A DNA stretch of 64,000 bases, taken from positions 5,084,001 through 5,148,000 of the forward strand of contig NZ_CP170544.1 of the NCBI RefSeq assembly GCF_042693015.1, written 5' to 3'. Numbering within the stretch: the stretch's first letter is position 1; the number at the start of each line of letters is the position of its first letter. This document shows positions 16,690 through 25,976 of this stretch, one piece after another. Origin of the DNA: Sphingomonas_E sp042693015. Lineage in GTDB: Bacteria; Pseudomonadota; Alphaproteobacteria; Sphingomonadales; Sphingomonadaceae. The notes under the pieces are model-generated. The model was not told the origin of the DNA, searched no databases, and saw only the letters and a list, made by a program, of their open reading frames with translations. The translations under genes were made by a program, and so were the position numbers.

Positions 16690-18069
16690 CTATGCCGCCG
16701 GCTTCATGTCGCCCAGCAGGGTTGGGATCAGTTCCGAAACCGTGGGATGGATCGGCACCGCCCATTGCAGTTCGGGATAGGGGGCATCCGCGCTCATCAT
16801 GTCGAGCACGCCGTGGATCGCCTCGTCGCCGTTCGTGCCCAATATCGCCGCGCCCAGGATGCGCTTGGTCTCGGCGTCCGCCACCACCTTCATGAAGCCC
16901 TGCGTCTCGCCTTTCTCGACCGCGCGGCCGACGCGCGTCATCGGCCGCTTGGAGACCAACAGGGGCCGGCTGGTCTTGCGCGCTTCCGTCTCCGACAGGC
17001 CGGCGCGGCCCAGTGGCGGATCGATATAGAGCGCATAGCCGGGAACACGGGCGGCGAGGCTGCGGTCCTGCCCGTCCAGCAGATTGGCGGCGATGATCTC
17101 ATAATCATTGTAAGCGGTGTGGGTGAAGGCGCCGCGGCCGTTGCAGTCGCCCATCGCCCAGACCCCCGGCGCATTGGTCTGCAGCCGATCGTCGACCGTG
17201 ATGTAGCCGCGCGGATCGGTGGCGATGCCCGCCGCCTCCAGCCCGAGATCGTCCGTATTGGGCTTTCGTCCGACGGCGAGCAGCACATGGCTTCCTACCA
17301 CCGTCGGCGCGCCGGACGTGCAATCCACGCCCACCTCCACGCCATCGCCGCGAGGGGTGAAGCTGATGCATTCGGCCTGGGTGCGGATCGTGATCCCCTC
17401 GCGCTCCAATATCTCGCGCACGGCGGTGGAGATATCCTCATCCTCGCGGGCGATCAGCCGAGGGCCTTTCTCGACGATCGTCACCTCGGCGCCGAAGCGG
17501 CGATACATCTGGCCGAACTCCAGCCCGATATAGCTGCCGCCGACGACCACCAGATGCCGCGGCACTTCGTCGAGCGTCAGGATGCCGGTGTTGGTCAGGA
17601 AATCCACATCGTCCACGCCCGGCATGTCCGGCACAAAAGCGCGACCGCCGACATTGATGAAGATCTGCTCGGCGCCGATCCGCTCGCCATTCACCTCGAT
17701 TTCGCGCGGGGCCACGAAGCGGGCGTGGCCGCGGATCACCGTCAGCCCCGCCATGCCGCCCAGCCATTTTTCGACATTGCCGCGGGCGTCGTGGATCACC
17801 TTGTCGGCGCGCGCCTTCACCGTCTTCATGTCGATGCGGACGGGGGCGTCGATCAGCACGCCATAATCGCCGCCGCGCCGGGCGAGATGCGCGGCATAGG
17901 CGCTGGCGACGAGCGTCTTGGTCGGCATGCAGCCGGTATTGACGCAGGTGCCGCCGAACAATTTGCGCTCGATCAGCGCCACCTTCCGCCCCGCCGTCGT
18001 CAGCCGCCCCGCGAGCGCCGGTCCGGCCTGGCCGGCACCGATGACGATCGCGTCATAGGTGGTGGTCAT
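16690..18069 (-). CDS. FAD-dependent pyridine nucleotide-disulfide oxidoreductase, mercuric-reductase-like
   Basis: 459 residues. FAD-binding GAGQAG begins at residue 11; the redox-active disulfide is Cys42 and Cys47 (GGTCVNTGC); the NAD(P) motif is GGSYIGLEFGQMYRRFG; the second FAD motif is VWAMGDCNGRGAFTHTAYND; the C-terminal dimer domain carries the catalytic base in HPTVSE. This is the plan of dihydrolipoamide dehydrogenase, glutathione and mercuric reductases. There is no N-terminal heavy-metal domain and no C-terminal vicinal cysteine pair, and no mer genes are nearby, so mercury reduction is unlikely. The substrate is unknown. The start overlaps the stop of the upstream DUF4126 gene by 4 bp. 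Confidence 0.85.
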   Translation of the reverse strand: MTTTYDAIVIGAGQAGPALAGRLTTAGRKVALIERKLFGGTCVNTGCMPTKTLVASAYAAHLARRGGDYGVLIDAPVRIDMKTVKARADKVIHDARGNVEKWLGGMAGLTVIRGHARFVAPREIEVNGERIGAEQIFINVGGRAFVPDMPGVDDVDFLTNTGILTLDEVPRHLVVVGGSYIGLEFGQMYRRFGAEVTIVEKGPRLIAREDEDISTAVREILEREGITIRTQAECISFTPRGDGVEVGVDCTSGAPTVVGSHVLLAVGRKPNTDDLGLEAAGIATDPRGYITVDDRLQTNAPGVWAMGDCNGRGAFTHTAYNDYEIIAANLLDGQDRSLAARVPGYALYIDPPLGRAGLSETEARKTSRPLLVSKRPMTRVGRAVEKGETQGFMKVVADAETKRILGAAILGTNGDEAIHGVLDMMSADAPYPELQWAVPIHPTVSELIPTLLGDMKPAA

Positions 18070-18530
18070 CGCAGCACACAGATGATCAGGAAGGCGCCAA
18101 GGATCGCCAGGGCATCTTCGATCAGGGCGGCGGGAAGGTCGCGCCCGAACCGCGCCGCAAGCTGCGCCCGCCCGGCCGCGCCGCCCAGCGTGCCGATCAC
18201 CGCCCCGACGGCGCCCGCCGCCAGCCCCGCAAGCGTCATGCCGGCGGCCGAACAGAGCGTCGCACCGGCCAGCCCGCCCATGATGATCCGCGTCGCGAAC
18301 TGCACCGGCACCTTGCGGCTGGGGGTGGACGGCAACTGGTCCGTCACCAGCTCGGCCAAGGCGAGCAGCCCGAAAATCCACGGCGTGAAGCGATAGCCCA
18401 TGAAGGCCGTCCAGTCGCCAGGCGCGGCCACGCAGCCGAGATGGATCGCCCAGGCGACCGCCGCCGGCGCCGTCATCGCCCTCAGCCCGGCGATGACCCC
18501 AATCAACAGCGCACCCAGCAGCAGGATCAT
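18066..18530 (-). CDS. DUF4126 membrane protein
   Basis: 154 residues, strongly hydrophobic with four or five helices (MILLLGALLIGVIAGLRAMT, FTPWIFGLLALAELVTDQL, GGLAGATLCSAAGMTLAGL, AALIEDALAILGAFLIICVL). The GLRAMTAPAAVAWA and DQLPSTPSRK stretches match the DUF4126 family, of unknown function. It forms a two-gene unit with the flavoprotein reductase, joined by an ATGA overlap. It is divergent from the osmoprotectant transporter genes. Confidence 0.8.
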   Translation of the reverse strand: MILLLGALLIGVIAGLRAMTAPAAVAWAIHLGCVAAPGDWTAFMGYRFTPWIFGLLALAELVTDQLPSTPSRKVPVQFATRIIMGGLAGATLCSAAGMTLAGLAAGAVGAVIGTLGGAAGRAQLAARFGRDLPAALIEDALAILGAFLIICVLR

Positions 18531-18652
18531 CCGAACCTCCGAACCGTTTGACGGAGCATGAAGCTTGCGATGGCCGCCGTCGAGTCCCTCCTGTCGAGGC
18601 CATCCCACCGCTTTTGCTTGCTTTTGGGTTGGATCGCCGGAACCCTCGCGCG

Positions 18653-19426
18653 GTGACAGCGCCACCTATCATTGCCCTGACCGGTGTCAGCAAGCGCCAT
18701 GGCGATCATGTCGCGCTCGATCGCGTCGATCTGGCGGTGGACGCCGGCAGCTTCGTCGCTTTGGTCGGCCCGTCGGGTGCGGGCAAGACGACGCTGCTCA
18801 AGACGATCAACCGGCTGGTCACGCCCGACGAAGGCGCGGTGCTTGTCGATGGCGCCGATGTCCGCACAGTCCCCGTTCAAGCGCTGCGGCGGGGGATCGG
18901 CTATGTCTTCCAGGGCATCGGCCTCTTCCCCCATATGACGGTCGCCCAGAATATCTGGATCGTCCCCGATCTCGCCGGTGTTCCGGCGGATGGCCGAACG
19001 GATCGCGTGGCGGAACTACTGGCATTGGTCGCGCTGCCACCGGACATGGCCGGCCGCCTCCCGGCCGAGCTTTCGGGCGGGCAGGCGCAGCGCGTCGGCC
19101 TGGCACGCGCGCTGGCGAACGGCCCGCAGATCATGCTGATGGACGAACCCTTCGGCGCGCTCGATCCGATCACGCGCGACGGGCTCCGCACCGCCTATCG
19201 CGCACTGCACGATCGGCTCGGCCTCACAACGATCATGGTGACGCACGATATGGAGGAAGCGCTGCTGCTGGCGGATCGCGTGGTGGTGCTCGATCGCGGT
19301 CGCATCCGCGCTGATGCTCCACCGGCGGATCTGCTCGCCGGCCATGGCGATGCGCTGGTCCAGGAAATGACCGCGCTCCCCCGCAGCAATGTCGATCGGC
19401 TCGCTGCGCTGATGCGGCAACCATGA
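18653..19426 (+). CDS. ABC transporter ATPase of an OpuC-type osmoprotectant importer
   Basis: 257 residues from a GTG start at 18653; the only in-frame ATG (18548) would overlap the divergent promoter region, and the protein begins naturally at APPIIALTGVSK. Walker A GPSGAGKTT (39-47), Q-loop Gln87, signature LSGGQAQR (140-147), Walker B and D-loop MLMDEPFGALD (161-171), and H-loop VTHDMEE are all intact. It most resembles OpuCA/YehX/ProV ATPases for glycine betaine, choline or related quaternary amines, but lacks the C-terminal CBS domains that sense ionic strength. The next gene overlaps its stop by 4 bp. Confidence 0.88.
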   Translation: MTAPPIIALTGVSKRHGDHVALDRVDLAVDAGSFVALVGPSGAGKTTLLKTINRLVTPDEGAVLVDGADVRTVPVQALRRGIGYVFQGIGLFPHMTVAQNIWIVPDLAGVPADGRTDRVAELLALVALPPDMAGRLPAELSGGQAQRVGLARALANGPQIMLMDEPFGALDPITRDGLRTAYRALHDRLGLTTIMVTHDMEEALLLADRVVVLDRGRIRADAPPADLLAGHGDALVQEMTALPRSNVDRLAALMRQP

Positions 19427-20961
19427 ACCCCGCCTTCGCCGCCGCCTTGGCCGATCTGCCGCAACTAGCCGCGCAGCATCTGCTGCTCAGCGGTTGCGCG
19501 CTGCTGGTGGCGGTGGTGCTGGGTTCCGCCGTGGCGCTCTGGCTCGTGCGCCGTCCCTCGGCGCGTGCGCCAGTGCTCGGCGCGATCGCGCTGGCGCAGA
19601 CGATCCCCGCGATCGCATTGCTTGCGCTCTTCTATCCGGCGCTGGTGCTGGCGGGGCAGGTGACGACGCTGCCGATCCCCGCGCTCGGCTTCCTGCCCGC
19701 TTTCCTCGCGCTCAGCCTCTATGCCCTGCTGCCGATCGTCCGCAACGGCGTCGCCGCGCTGGAGAGCATCGATCCCGCCGTGATCGAGGCGGCCGACGCC
19801 ATGGGCATGACAGGGCGCCAGCGTCTGATGCGGGTCGAACTGCCGCTCGGCGCGCCGATCTGGCTGGCTGGCATCCGCACCGCTGCGGTCTGGACGATCG
19901 GCACCGCCACGCTCGCCACCACCGTCGGCCAATCCAGCCTCGGCAATCTCATCTTCTCCGGGCTGCAGACGGAGGATTGGCCGCGCGTGCTGGTGGGCTG
20001 CTGCGCCGCCGCACTGCTGGCGCTGCTGGTCGATGGCCTGCTCGCGCTCATCGAAACCGGCGTCGCGCGCCGCTCGCCGGGCCGACTGCTGGCGGGCGGG
20101 GCGCTGATCGCGACGCTGCTGGCCGCCGCTGGCCTCGTCGCCTTCGCGCCCAATGCGAGGGCGGCACCCATCATCATCGGTGCCAAGAATTTCTCGGAGC
20201 AATATATCCTCGCCGCCTTGATCGAGGATCGGCTGACGGCAGCCGGTTACCGCGTCGAACGTCGCGACAATCTCGGCTCGGCCATCGCCTATCGCGCACT
20301 CGCGGCCGGGGATGTGGACGTTTACGTCGATTATAGCGGCACCTTATGGGCCAACGTCCTCCAGCGACGCGATACGCCGCCGCCGGGGCGTATGCTCGAA
20401 GAACTCGGCACCGCGCTGAAACAGCGGGATAATGTGCGCCTGCTCGGGCCATTGGGTTTCGAAAACGCCTATGCGCTGGCGATGAAGCGCAGCCGGGCAC
20501 AGGCGCTGAACATCCGCTCGCTCGACGATCTTGCCGCCGCCGCGCCCAAGCTGCGGCTCGCCAGCGATCTCGAATTTCTCAACCGCCCCGAATGGCGGGC
20601 GTTGGCGGCCGCCTATGGCCTCCGCTTCGCCGATCAGCGCGCCTACAGCCCGACCTTCATGTATCGCGCGATCGGGGATGGCAGCGCCGATCTGATCTCC
20701 GCCTTCACCTCGGACGGACGGATCGCCGCGCTCGATCTCGTCACGCTTGCCGATCCGCGGCACGCGCTCCCCAATTATGATGCGATACTCCTGCTTTCCC
20801 CGCGCCGGGCCAGTGATCGTCGCTTTGTCGATGTGTTGCAGCCGCTGGTGCGCGCCATCCCGATCGATCGGATGCGGCAGGCCAATCTGATGGTCGATCG
20901 CACCCAGGACAAGCGCACCCCGGCCGAAGCCGCCCGCTGGCTGCTGCCCCGAGCGCCTTGA
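19423..20961 (+). CDS. fused permease and substrate-binding protein of an OpuC-type importer
   Basis: 512 residues in two parts. Residues 1-240 are a five- to six-helix permease with the EAA-like loop EAADAMGMTGRQRLMRVELPLG. From about 245, after the last helix (ALIATLLAAAGLVAFAPNARA), comes a binding domain opening IIIGAKNFSEQYILAALIED and DVYVDYSGTLWANVLQRRD, the OpuAC/OpuCC pattern for quaternary amine binding. The fusion tethers the binding protein to the outer face of the membrane. It shares an operon with the ATPase. The ligand (betaine, choline, carnitine or another amine) cannot be decided from sequence. Confidence 0.9.
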   Translation: MNPAFAAALADLPQLAAQHLLLSGCALLVAVVLGSAVALWLVRRPSARAPVLGAIALAQTIPAIALLALFYPALVLAGQVTTLPIPALGFLPAFLALSLYALLPIVRNGVAALESIDPAVIEAADAMGMTGRQRLMRVELPLGAPIWLAGIRTAAVWTIGTATLATTVGQSSLGNLIFSGLQTEDWPRVLVGCCAAALLALLVDGLLALIETGVARRSPGRLLAGGALIATLLAAAGLVAFAPNARAAPIIIGAKNFSEQYILAALIEDRLTAAGYRVERRDNLGSAIAYRALAAGDVDVYVDYSGTLWANVLQRRDTPPPGRMLEELGTALKQRDNVRLLGPLGFENAYALAMKRSRAQALNIRSLDDLAAAAPKLRLASDLEFLNRPEWRALAAAYGLRFADQRAYSPTFMYRAIGDGSADLISAFTSDGRIAALDLVTLADPRHALPNYDAILLLSPRRASDRRFVDVLQPLVRAIPIDRMRQANLMVDRTQDKRTPAEAARWLLPRAP

Positions 20962-21163
20962 TCCAGGTTTGAAATCGCCCGATCTGCCGCAAATCCGTGT
21001 CAGCGATCGAAGAATGAAGTGGATTCGTCGATTGCCACTCGTTCGGGCGCTTCAATCCTTTACTCTCCAAATCCGACAGGCAGCGCCTTTCCGCGGCGCG
21101 CTGTGCGCGTAGATTTCGCCTCAGCCTCCGTTCCGACGCCGCCTGTCCGATAGGGGTGCGAGC

Positions 21164-21886
21164 ATGTTGGAGTTGGGGTCGCCAACGGCATATCTGGTCC
21201 GGCCAGAGGCGCGTCTTACCGGCGCGCTGTCGACGCGCAACTGCTACGCCCGGATCGTGGCGACGGCGCGCGAATTGCTGATTGCCCACCCCGGGTCCAG
21301 CTTCACCGTCCAGGACATTGCCGATGCGACCGGCCTCAGCCGTCGTGCGGTCTATAATCATTTCCCGAACCCGGAGGCGCTCTACCGCGCCACCTTGCGC
21401 GATCTGCTCGGCGAACTGGGCGACATGGTCGAGGTGGACTTGCCGCGCGAGGCGCATCCCGAACAGGCCATCCAGGATTTCGCCTGCTTCGCCACAGCGC
21501 TCTTGTCGTCGGATATCAACCTGCTGATCTGGGCCGCCATCATCCGCGATGACGGCGCGGAGGACTGGCTGGCAGCGGCCTATGCGCGGCTGGTGCGTCA
21601 GCCGCTGGTGCGCTCGCTCGAAATCTATCTGCTCCACCGGCGCATCCGGGATGATCTGCCGCGGCTCGATCCGGAACGCGCGGCCGAGCAACTCGTCGGT
21701 ATGATCGAGGCGGCGAGCGTGACGCCCAGCCTGCTCAAGACCGGCCATCAAAGTTCGCCCGCGGCCCGCGAGGCCGAAATCCTCTTCATCGTCGCGAGCT
21801 TCATCAACGCCCATCTCGCACCGCGGGAAGCGGTGCCGTCGGCCAAGGTGATGCCGCTGCCGCTGGGCGCCGTCGCCCACCGCTGA
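21164..21886 (+). CDS. TetR-family transcriptional regulator
   Basis: 240 residues. The N-terminal helix-turn-helix is clear: ARIVATARELLIAHPGSSFTVQDIA followed in the next helix by GLSRRAVYNHFPNPEALYRA. The C-terminal ligand-binding half is helical and resembles the AefR/AcrR-type C-terminal domain. It points toward the TonB-dependent receptor gene (converging, 87-bp gap with a terminator), so it might control that receptor or the transporter to its left; neither is shown. The 202-bp gap before it holds no gene. Confidence 0.85.
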   Translation: MLELGSPTAYLVRPEARLTGALSTRNCYARIVATARELLIAHPGSSFTVQDIADATGLSRRAVYNHFPNPEALYRATLRDLLGELGDMVEVDLPREAHPEQAIQDFACFATALLSSDINLLIWAAIIRDDGAEDWLAAAYARLVRQPLVRSLEIYLLHRRIRDDLPRLDPERAAEQLVGMIEAASVTPSLLKTGHQSSPAAREAEILFIVASFINAHLAPREAVPSAKVMPLPLGAVAHR

Positions 21887-21925
21887 TCCGGCGCCACCGC
21901 GCCCCCTTCCGCCAACACCAAAAAA

Positions 21926-21950
21926 GAGGCGGGCCATAAAGACCCGCCTC
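21926..21950 (-). terminator. Rho-independent terminator of the TonB receptor gene
   Basis: An 8-bp perfect stem (GAGGCGGG with CCCGCCTC) and a 9-base loop, followed on the minus strand by a run of six T. It lies 22 bp after the receptor stop codon and also faces the end of the TetR gene. Confidence 0.85.
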
Positions 21951-21972
21951 CCTTTCGGCGCTGGTCTTCCCC

Positions 21973-24900
21973 TCAGAAGCGGAGCTTCGCTCCCAGCGCG
22001 AACCGGCGGCCCAGCGTGTCATAGGTCGACGGATAGGTGTTGCCGCTGTTGAAGCTGGTCGAACCGATCGTGCTGCCGACGATCGGCGGCTGCTTGTCGA
22101 ACAGGTTCTGGATCGTCGCGGTGAAGGTCATATTGTCGGTCGGTTCGAACTGGAAGGTCAGGTCGAACCAGTCATAGGCCTTGATGTGGCGGAAATCCTC
22201 GAGGAACTGTTCCTCGACCAGCGGCTCTACATCGACCGAAGAGATGTGCCGCCACAACAGCGACACGTCGATATTATTGTCGAAGCCGAGCGTGGTGCGG
22301 GCGTTCCAGGAGAATTCGGGCTGGATCGAACCGACGCTGCCGAACGCGGTCGTGCCGTTGCCCGGCGCGCCGCAATTGACGCTGTAGAAGCCGACGCATT
22401 CGCGGTTGATCGATCCCGGCTTCGACTTGAACTTGGACGAATTGGTCCAGTTGCCGTTGAAGGCGAAGTCGAGCACCGCCCAGTCGAACTCATGCTTGTA
22501 GGCAAGCGTCCAGTCGATGCCGTCGGTCTTGATTGTGCCCTGGTTGGAAAGCGGCAGGAACACGCCCGGCGTCGTCGCGGCGTCGCCGTCGAGGCCGCCG
22601 GTCAGCGGATCGCGCTGGAATTCTGCGCAGTCCGCCGATGTCGCCGCGCCTGCCGCCGGATTGATGGTGTCCGGCGTCGATCCGCCGAAGCATTCGCGAA
22701 GCTGGTCGTCGATGGTCGGCGCGGTGATCGCGTTCTTCACCTTGATGTTATAATAATCGACCGTCAGCGTCAGGCCCGGCGCGAATTCCGGCTGGAAGAC
22801 GAAGCCCACCGTGAAGGTATCGGCCTTTTCCACGTCCAAATCGGGATTGCCGCCCTGGGTGAAGTTGATCTGCGCACCCGATGGCGCGGTGATCGTGCCG
22901 ATCGTCGATGGCGGCGCACCTTGGGCGAGACAGATCTGCTGGACGATCGGATTGCCGATCGCCGGGTTGAAGGTTTCGGCGTCGGTCGGATCGGTCGCCT
23001 GGCCCTGGCAGGGGTCGTAGGCCGAATTGTTGAGGCCGGTGACGACCGAGGCATACAGTTCCTGGATGGTCGGCGATCGCGTGGCGCGGTTGTAATTGCC
23101 GCGGATCTTCAGGCTCTCGATCGGTTCCCAACTGCCGCCGACCTTGTAGGTGAAGGCGCCGCCCGTCGTATTGTAATCGGAATAACGGGCGCCGAGTTCC
23201 AGGGTCAGGCTGTGGGCGAAGGGCTTGTCGGCGATCAGCGGCGCGATGAGTTCCCCGAACACTTCCTTCACGTCGGTGGAATTGTCGGTCGTGGCCGGCG
23301 CACCGCCCAGCCCCAGCACCTCGCCGGGGATCTGCGACAGTGCATCGACTTCGCGCGCGGCGGAGTTTTCGCGATATTCCGCGCCGATCGCGAAGCCGAT
23401 CGGCTGGGCATCGCCGATCGACCCCAGCTCGCCGTTGACGACGCCGCGGATCTGCGACAGCGAATTCTTCTGCGTGTCGGTCGCATTGGCGGCGTTGATG
23501 AAGGCCAGCATGTCCGGGTTGATGCTGCCCTGCGGCCCGAAGATGTTCAGCGGCACGCAATTGTTGGTGGTGTCGAGGCAGGTGTTGGGGTTGGTCGCGA
23601 GCAGGGCCTGCTGCGCGCGGGAGAACAGGCCGAAACCCTTGTTTTCGCGCAGCAGCTCGCTCTCGCCATAGGTGCCGTAGACATCATAGCTGATGGAATC
23701 GGTGATGTTGCCGCGCACGCCGATCTTCTGCTGGAAGAAGGTGGTGGTGAACACCGTCCGGCGCGGACCGCCTTCGACGAAGCGGCGGAAGATGTTGCTG
23801 GTAAAGGTCCGGTAGGCCGGATCATTGGGATCGGTGGCGAGCGCCGCCGCGCCGCATTCCGCCGCCGACAGGCCATTGGCGGCGCAGAGTTGGTCGCGGG
23901 CTGGCCCGGGCAGGAAGGGATTGCTGAACGGTATGGTGAAGGGCGACCCGAAGAGACCGGAAGACGCGACGATGGACTCGCTCTTGTTTCGCGAGAACAT
24001 GCCCACCGCATAAACCTCGACGCTGTCGGCGATCTCGTAATTCGCTGCGCCGTAGATGTTGAAGCGTTCGAATGGCGTCTGCAGGATATTCTGCGGATTG
24101 AAGTTGAAGGGGATGAAGCTGGAATCGGCGTTGAACGCGCCGGTGGCGGTATTGAGCTGGCGGGTGCCGACACCCGGTATCGAAACGCGCACCGGGATCG
24201 ACGTGCCCGATCCGCCGGCCTCGCCGGTCGAGGAATCGATATTGTCGACCGAGAAGGAGCGGGCGCCCTGATAGACGGGGTCGGCCTGCTGATAGCCGAC
24301 GCTCAGCACGGCATTGCCGGCATCGTCGGCGAAATTGCCGCCGATCGTCAGGTCGACGCGGAAGGTGTGGCCGTCGCCATGCTCGGTGATCTGGTTGCTG
24401 ACATCGAGCTGGGCGCCCTGGAAGTTGCGCTTGGTGACGAAGTTGACCACGCCCGAAATCGCATCGGCGCCATAGGTTGTGGAAGCGCCACCGGTCAGCA
24501 CGTCGACGCGCTCGATCAGCGCGAGCGGAATATTGTTGAGGTCGGCTGCGCCGTCCGCGCGGGCCGGGACCAGCCGCATACCATCGAGCAGCGCAAGGTT
24601 GCGGTTGATACCGAGGCCGCGCAGATCGACGAAAGAGGAGCCGCCCTGGCCGTTATTGACCGCGGAGCCGATGCTGGGCGCCGCACCCGGCAGGTCGCGC
24701 AGCAGTTCTTCGGCGGTATTCGATTGCTTCATCTCGATCTCGGCCGCGCCGATCACCGAAATCGGGCTCGATTTCTCGATGTTCGGGTTCCGGATCAAGG
24801 TGCCGGTGACGATGATGTCTTCATTATTGTCCGTTGCCGCTTCCGCGGCCGCGTCGGCCGCGGTCGCCGCCGCTTGCGGAGCGGCGGTCGTCTGGTCCTG

Positions 24901-24981
24901 GGCGAAGGCGGGCGCAGCCAGGACCGCGGTGCCGATCAATAGCTGGGAAGACAATAGCCGAAGGCGTGGCGCGCGAGACAT
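21973..24981 (-). CDS. TonB-dependent outer-membrane receptor
   Basis: 1,002 residues from the ATG at 24981, which has AGGGGA upstream; an earlier in-frame ATG adds 13 residues before the signal peptide. After the signal (LLSSQLLIGTAVLAAPAFAQ) an Ala-rich linker leads to the plug (EDIIVTGTLIRNPNIEKSSPISVIG, read in two parts; RGLGINRNLALLDGMRLVPA) and the 22-strand barrel ending in RFALGAKLRF with a terminal Phe. This size and the linker are typical of the large sphingomonad receptors that import complex organic substrates rather than siderophores. No substrate-binding or catabolic genes are adjacent, so the ligand is unknown. Confidence 0.93.
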   Translation of the reverse strand: MSRAPRLRLLSSQLLIGTAVLAAPAFAQDQTTAAPQAAATAADAAAEAATDNNEDIIVTGTLIRNPNIEKSSPISVIGAAEIEMKQSNTAEELLRDLPGAAPSIGSAVNNGQGGSSFVDLRGLGINRNLALLDGMRLVPARADGAADLNNIPLALIERVDVLTGGASTTYGADAISGVVNFVTKRNFQGAQLDVSNQITEHGDGHTFRVDLTIGGNFADDAGNAVLSVGYQQADPVYQGARSFSVDNIDSSTGEAGGSGTSIPVRVSIPGVGTRQLNTATGAFNADSSFIPFNFNPQNILQTPFERFNIYGAANYEIADSVEVYAVGMFSRNKSESIVASSGLFGSPFTIPFSNPFLPGPARDQLCAANGLSAAECGAAALATDPNDPAYRTFTSNIFRRFVEGGPRRTVFTTTFFQQKIGVRGNITDSISYDVYGTYGESELLRENKGFGLFSRAQQALLATNPNTCLDTTNNCVPLNIFGPQGSINPDMLAFINAANATDTQKNSLSQIRGVVNGELGSIGDAQPIGFAIGAEYRENSAAREVDALSQIPGEVLGLGGAPATTDNSTDVKEVFGELIAPLIADKPFAHSLTLELGARYSDYNTTGGAFTYKVGGSWEPIESLKIRGNYNRATRSPTIQELYASVVTGLNNSAYDPCQGQATDPTDAETFNPAIGNPIVQQICLAQGAPPSTIGTITAPSGAQINFTQGGNPDLDVEKADTFTVGFVFQPEFAPGLTLTVDYYNIKVKNAITAPTIDDQLRECFGGSTPDTINPAAGAATSADCAEFQRDPLTGGLDGDAATTPGVFLPLSNQGTIKTDGIDWTLAYKHEFDWAVLDFAFNGNWTNSSKFKSKPGSINRECVGFYSVNCGAPGNGTTAFGSVGSIQPEFSWNARTTLGFDNNIDVSLLWRHISSVDVEPLVEEQFLEDFRHIKAYDWFDLTFQFEPTDNMTFTATIQNLFDKQPPIVGSTIGSTSFNSGNTYPSTYDTLGRRFALGAKLRF

Positions 24982-25144
24982 ATCCAAATTCCCCTGCTGG
25001 CATGATTGCGTGTCAGGCAATCAGTTTAGGGAGAATATTCGGATCAGATCACGGGAATTACATTAAGACAGGAAAGGTTGCGCTGCTTTGCCTGCGCCTG
25101 TTCCCGCATTGTCACATTTTAATTCTCAATGCTCGCATCATATA

Positions 25145-25159
25145 TTCACATCATGTGAA
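25145..25159. promoter_or_regulatory. 15-bp palindrome upstream of the TonB receptor gene
   Basis: TTCACAT-C-ATGTGAA has perfect 7-bp arms around one central base and sits in an AT-rich patch (25100-25160) between the receptor gene and the divergent hypothetical gene. This is the form of a dimeric regulator operator. Confidence 0.45.
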
Positions 25160-25253
25160 GATGATTTGGACAGTGTGGGAAACTGACCGGTATTGATGCG
25201 ACGCATGGATCGAAAACCCTGTTGCGTTCGACTGAACGGGTCCATGGGGGGGG

Positions 25254-25883
25254 ATGAGTCATTTTCGATCGGCCGCGGGAATGTTGCTTGCGCACGCTAC
25301 GCTGGTGCGCGGCGCGGCTTTTCTTGGCAGTGGGTTGCAGCCGAATGGGGGCGATCCGGTTGCGATTGGCGGCACATTGGCAACGAAAGTGGTTGGAAAC
25401 GGCCTGCGCGAGCTCGACCGTTTCCTCAATCTTCTGGTCGACGAGGTCGCGGTGCTGGCTGCCGGTGACATCATTGATACGGTCGCCTTTGCGCGGCGGC
25501 GCAATACCGCGGGAAAGATCGCGATGATCCGGCGGTCCATGGGATTGCCGCACCCCGATCACGAACGCCTTCGCGCTATGGGGCGAACGCGCGACTGCCT
25601 GTTTCATTGTGGCGGTGTTGTGCGGCGGGCAAGCTATGCCGGCACCCGTACGATGATTGCGGGCTGGCCGCCCGGAACGGCTGCAGCCAAAGCTCCCGGC
25701 CTTGTTCTGCAGCTTGGCGATCGGCTTGAAGTCACGCCCCTCGATCTCGCGCGCGCGTGCCAATTCTATCATGATATTGCCGACACTATCGTTGCGGATA
25801 CAAAGATTTTCATCGGTTGGATTGAATTTCCCGCATCATCTGGCTATATCGGGAACGCTATCGTCGCCTGCGACGGATTATGA
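25254..25883 (+). CDS. hypothetical protein
   Basis: 209 residues from an ATG preceded by a G-rich stretch that can serve as ribosome-binding site. Third codon positions are GC-rich through most of the frame, arguing that it is real, and no better frame exists on either strand. The middle (LRELDRFLNLLVDEVAVLAAGDIIDTVAFARRR compressed to its core) is helical; two cysteines lie in RTRDCLFHCGGVVRRA. No signal peptide, membrane helix or known motif is seen, and I recognise no family. It stands alone between the receptor promoter and the cold-shock gene. Confidence 0.5.
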   Translation: MSHFRSAAGMLLAHATLVRGAAFLGSGLQPNGGDPVAIGGTLATKVVGNGLRELDRFLNLLVDEVAVLAAGDIIDTVAFARRRNTAGKIAMIRRSMGLPHPDHERLRAMGRTRDCLFHCGGVVRRASYAGTRTMIAGWPPGTAAAKAPGLVLQLGDRLEVTPLDLARACQFYHDIADTIVADTKIFIGWIEFPASSGYIGNAIVACDGL

Positions 25884-25945
25884 CGCCCTTTCGAGGGATC
25901 GATTTTTCCATTTCACGCTACCTGGCTCCGTAGGCACGCTGCCTG

Positions 25946-25961
25946 CGGAAACCTGTTTCCG
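25946..25961 (+). promoter_or_regulatory. hairpin in the cold-shock mRNA leader
   Basis: CGGAAAC-CT-GTTTCCG forms a 7-bp stem 18 bp before the cspA-type start codon, adjacent to the ribosome-binding site GAAGGAAAA. Structured leaders controlling translation are known for cold-shock genes; a role here is inferred. Confidence 0.4.
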
Positions 25962-25976
25962 TGAAGGAAAAATCTT

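Noticed and set aside
16690..18069. Mercury resistance (MerA) assignment
   Set aside because: The C-terminal cysteine pair, the N-terminal metal-binding domain and any mer neighbours are missing.
22186..24942. 918-codon open frame opposite the TonB receptor
   Set aside because: It lies wholly antisense to the receptor, is rich in Arg, Gly and Asp as shadow frames are, and has no start context or domain.
25146..25772. 208-codon minus-strand frame opposite the hypothetical gene at 25.3 kb
   Set aside because: The plus-strand frame has better third-position GC and a ribosome-binding site, while the minus frame is His/Arg-rich and overlaps the receptor promoter.
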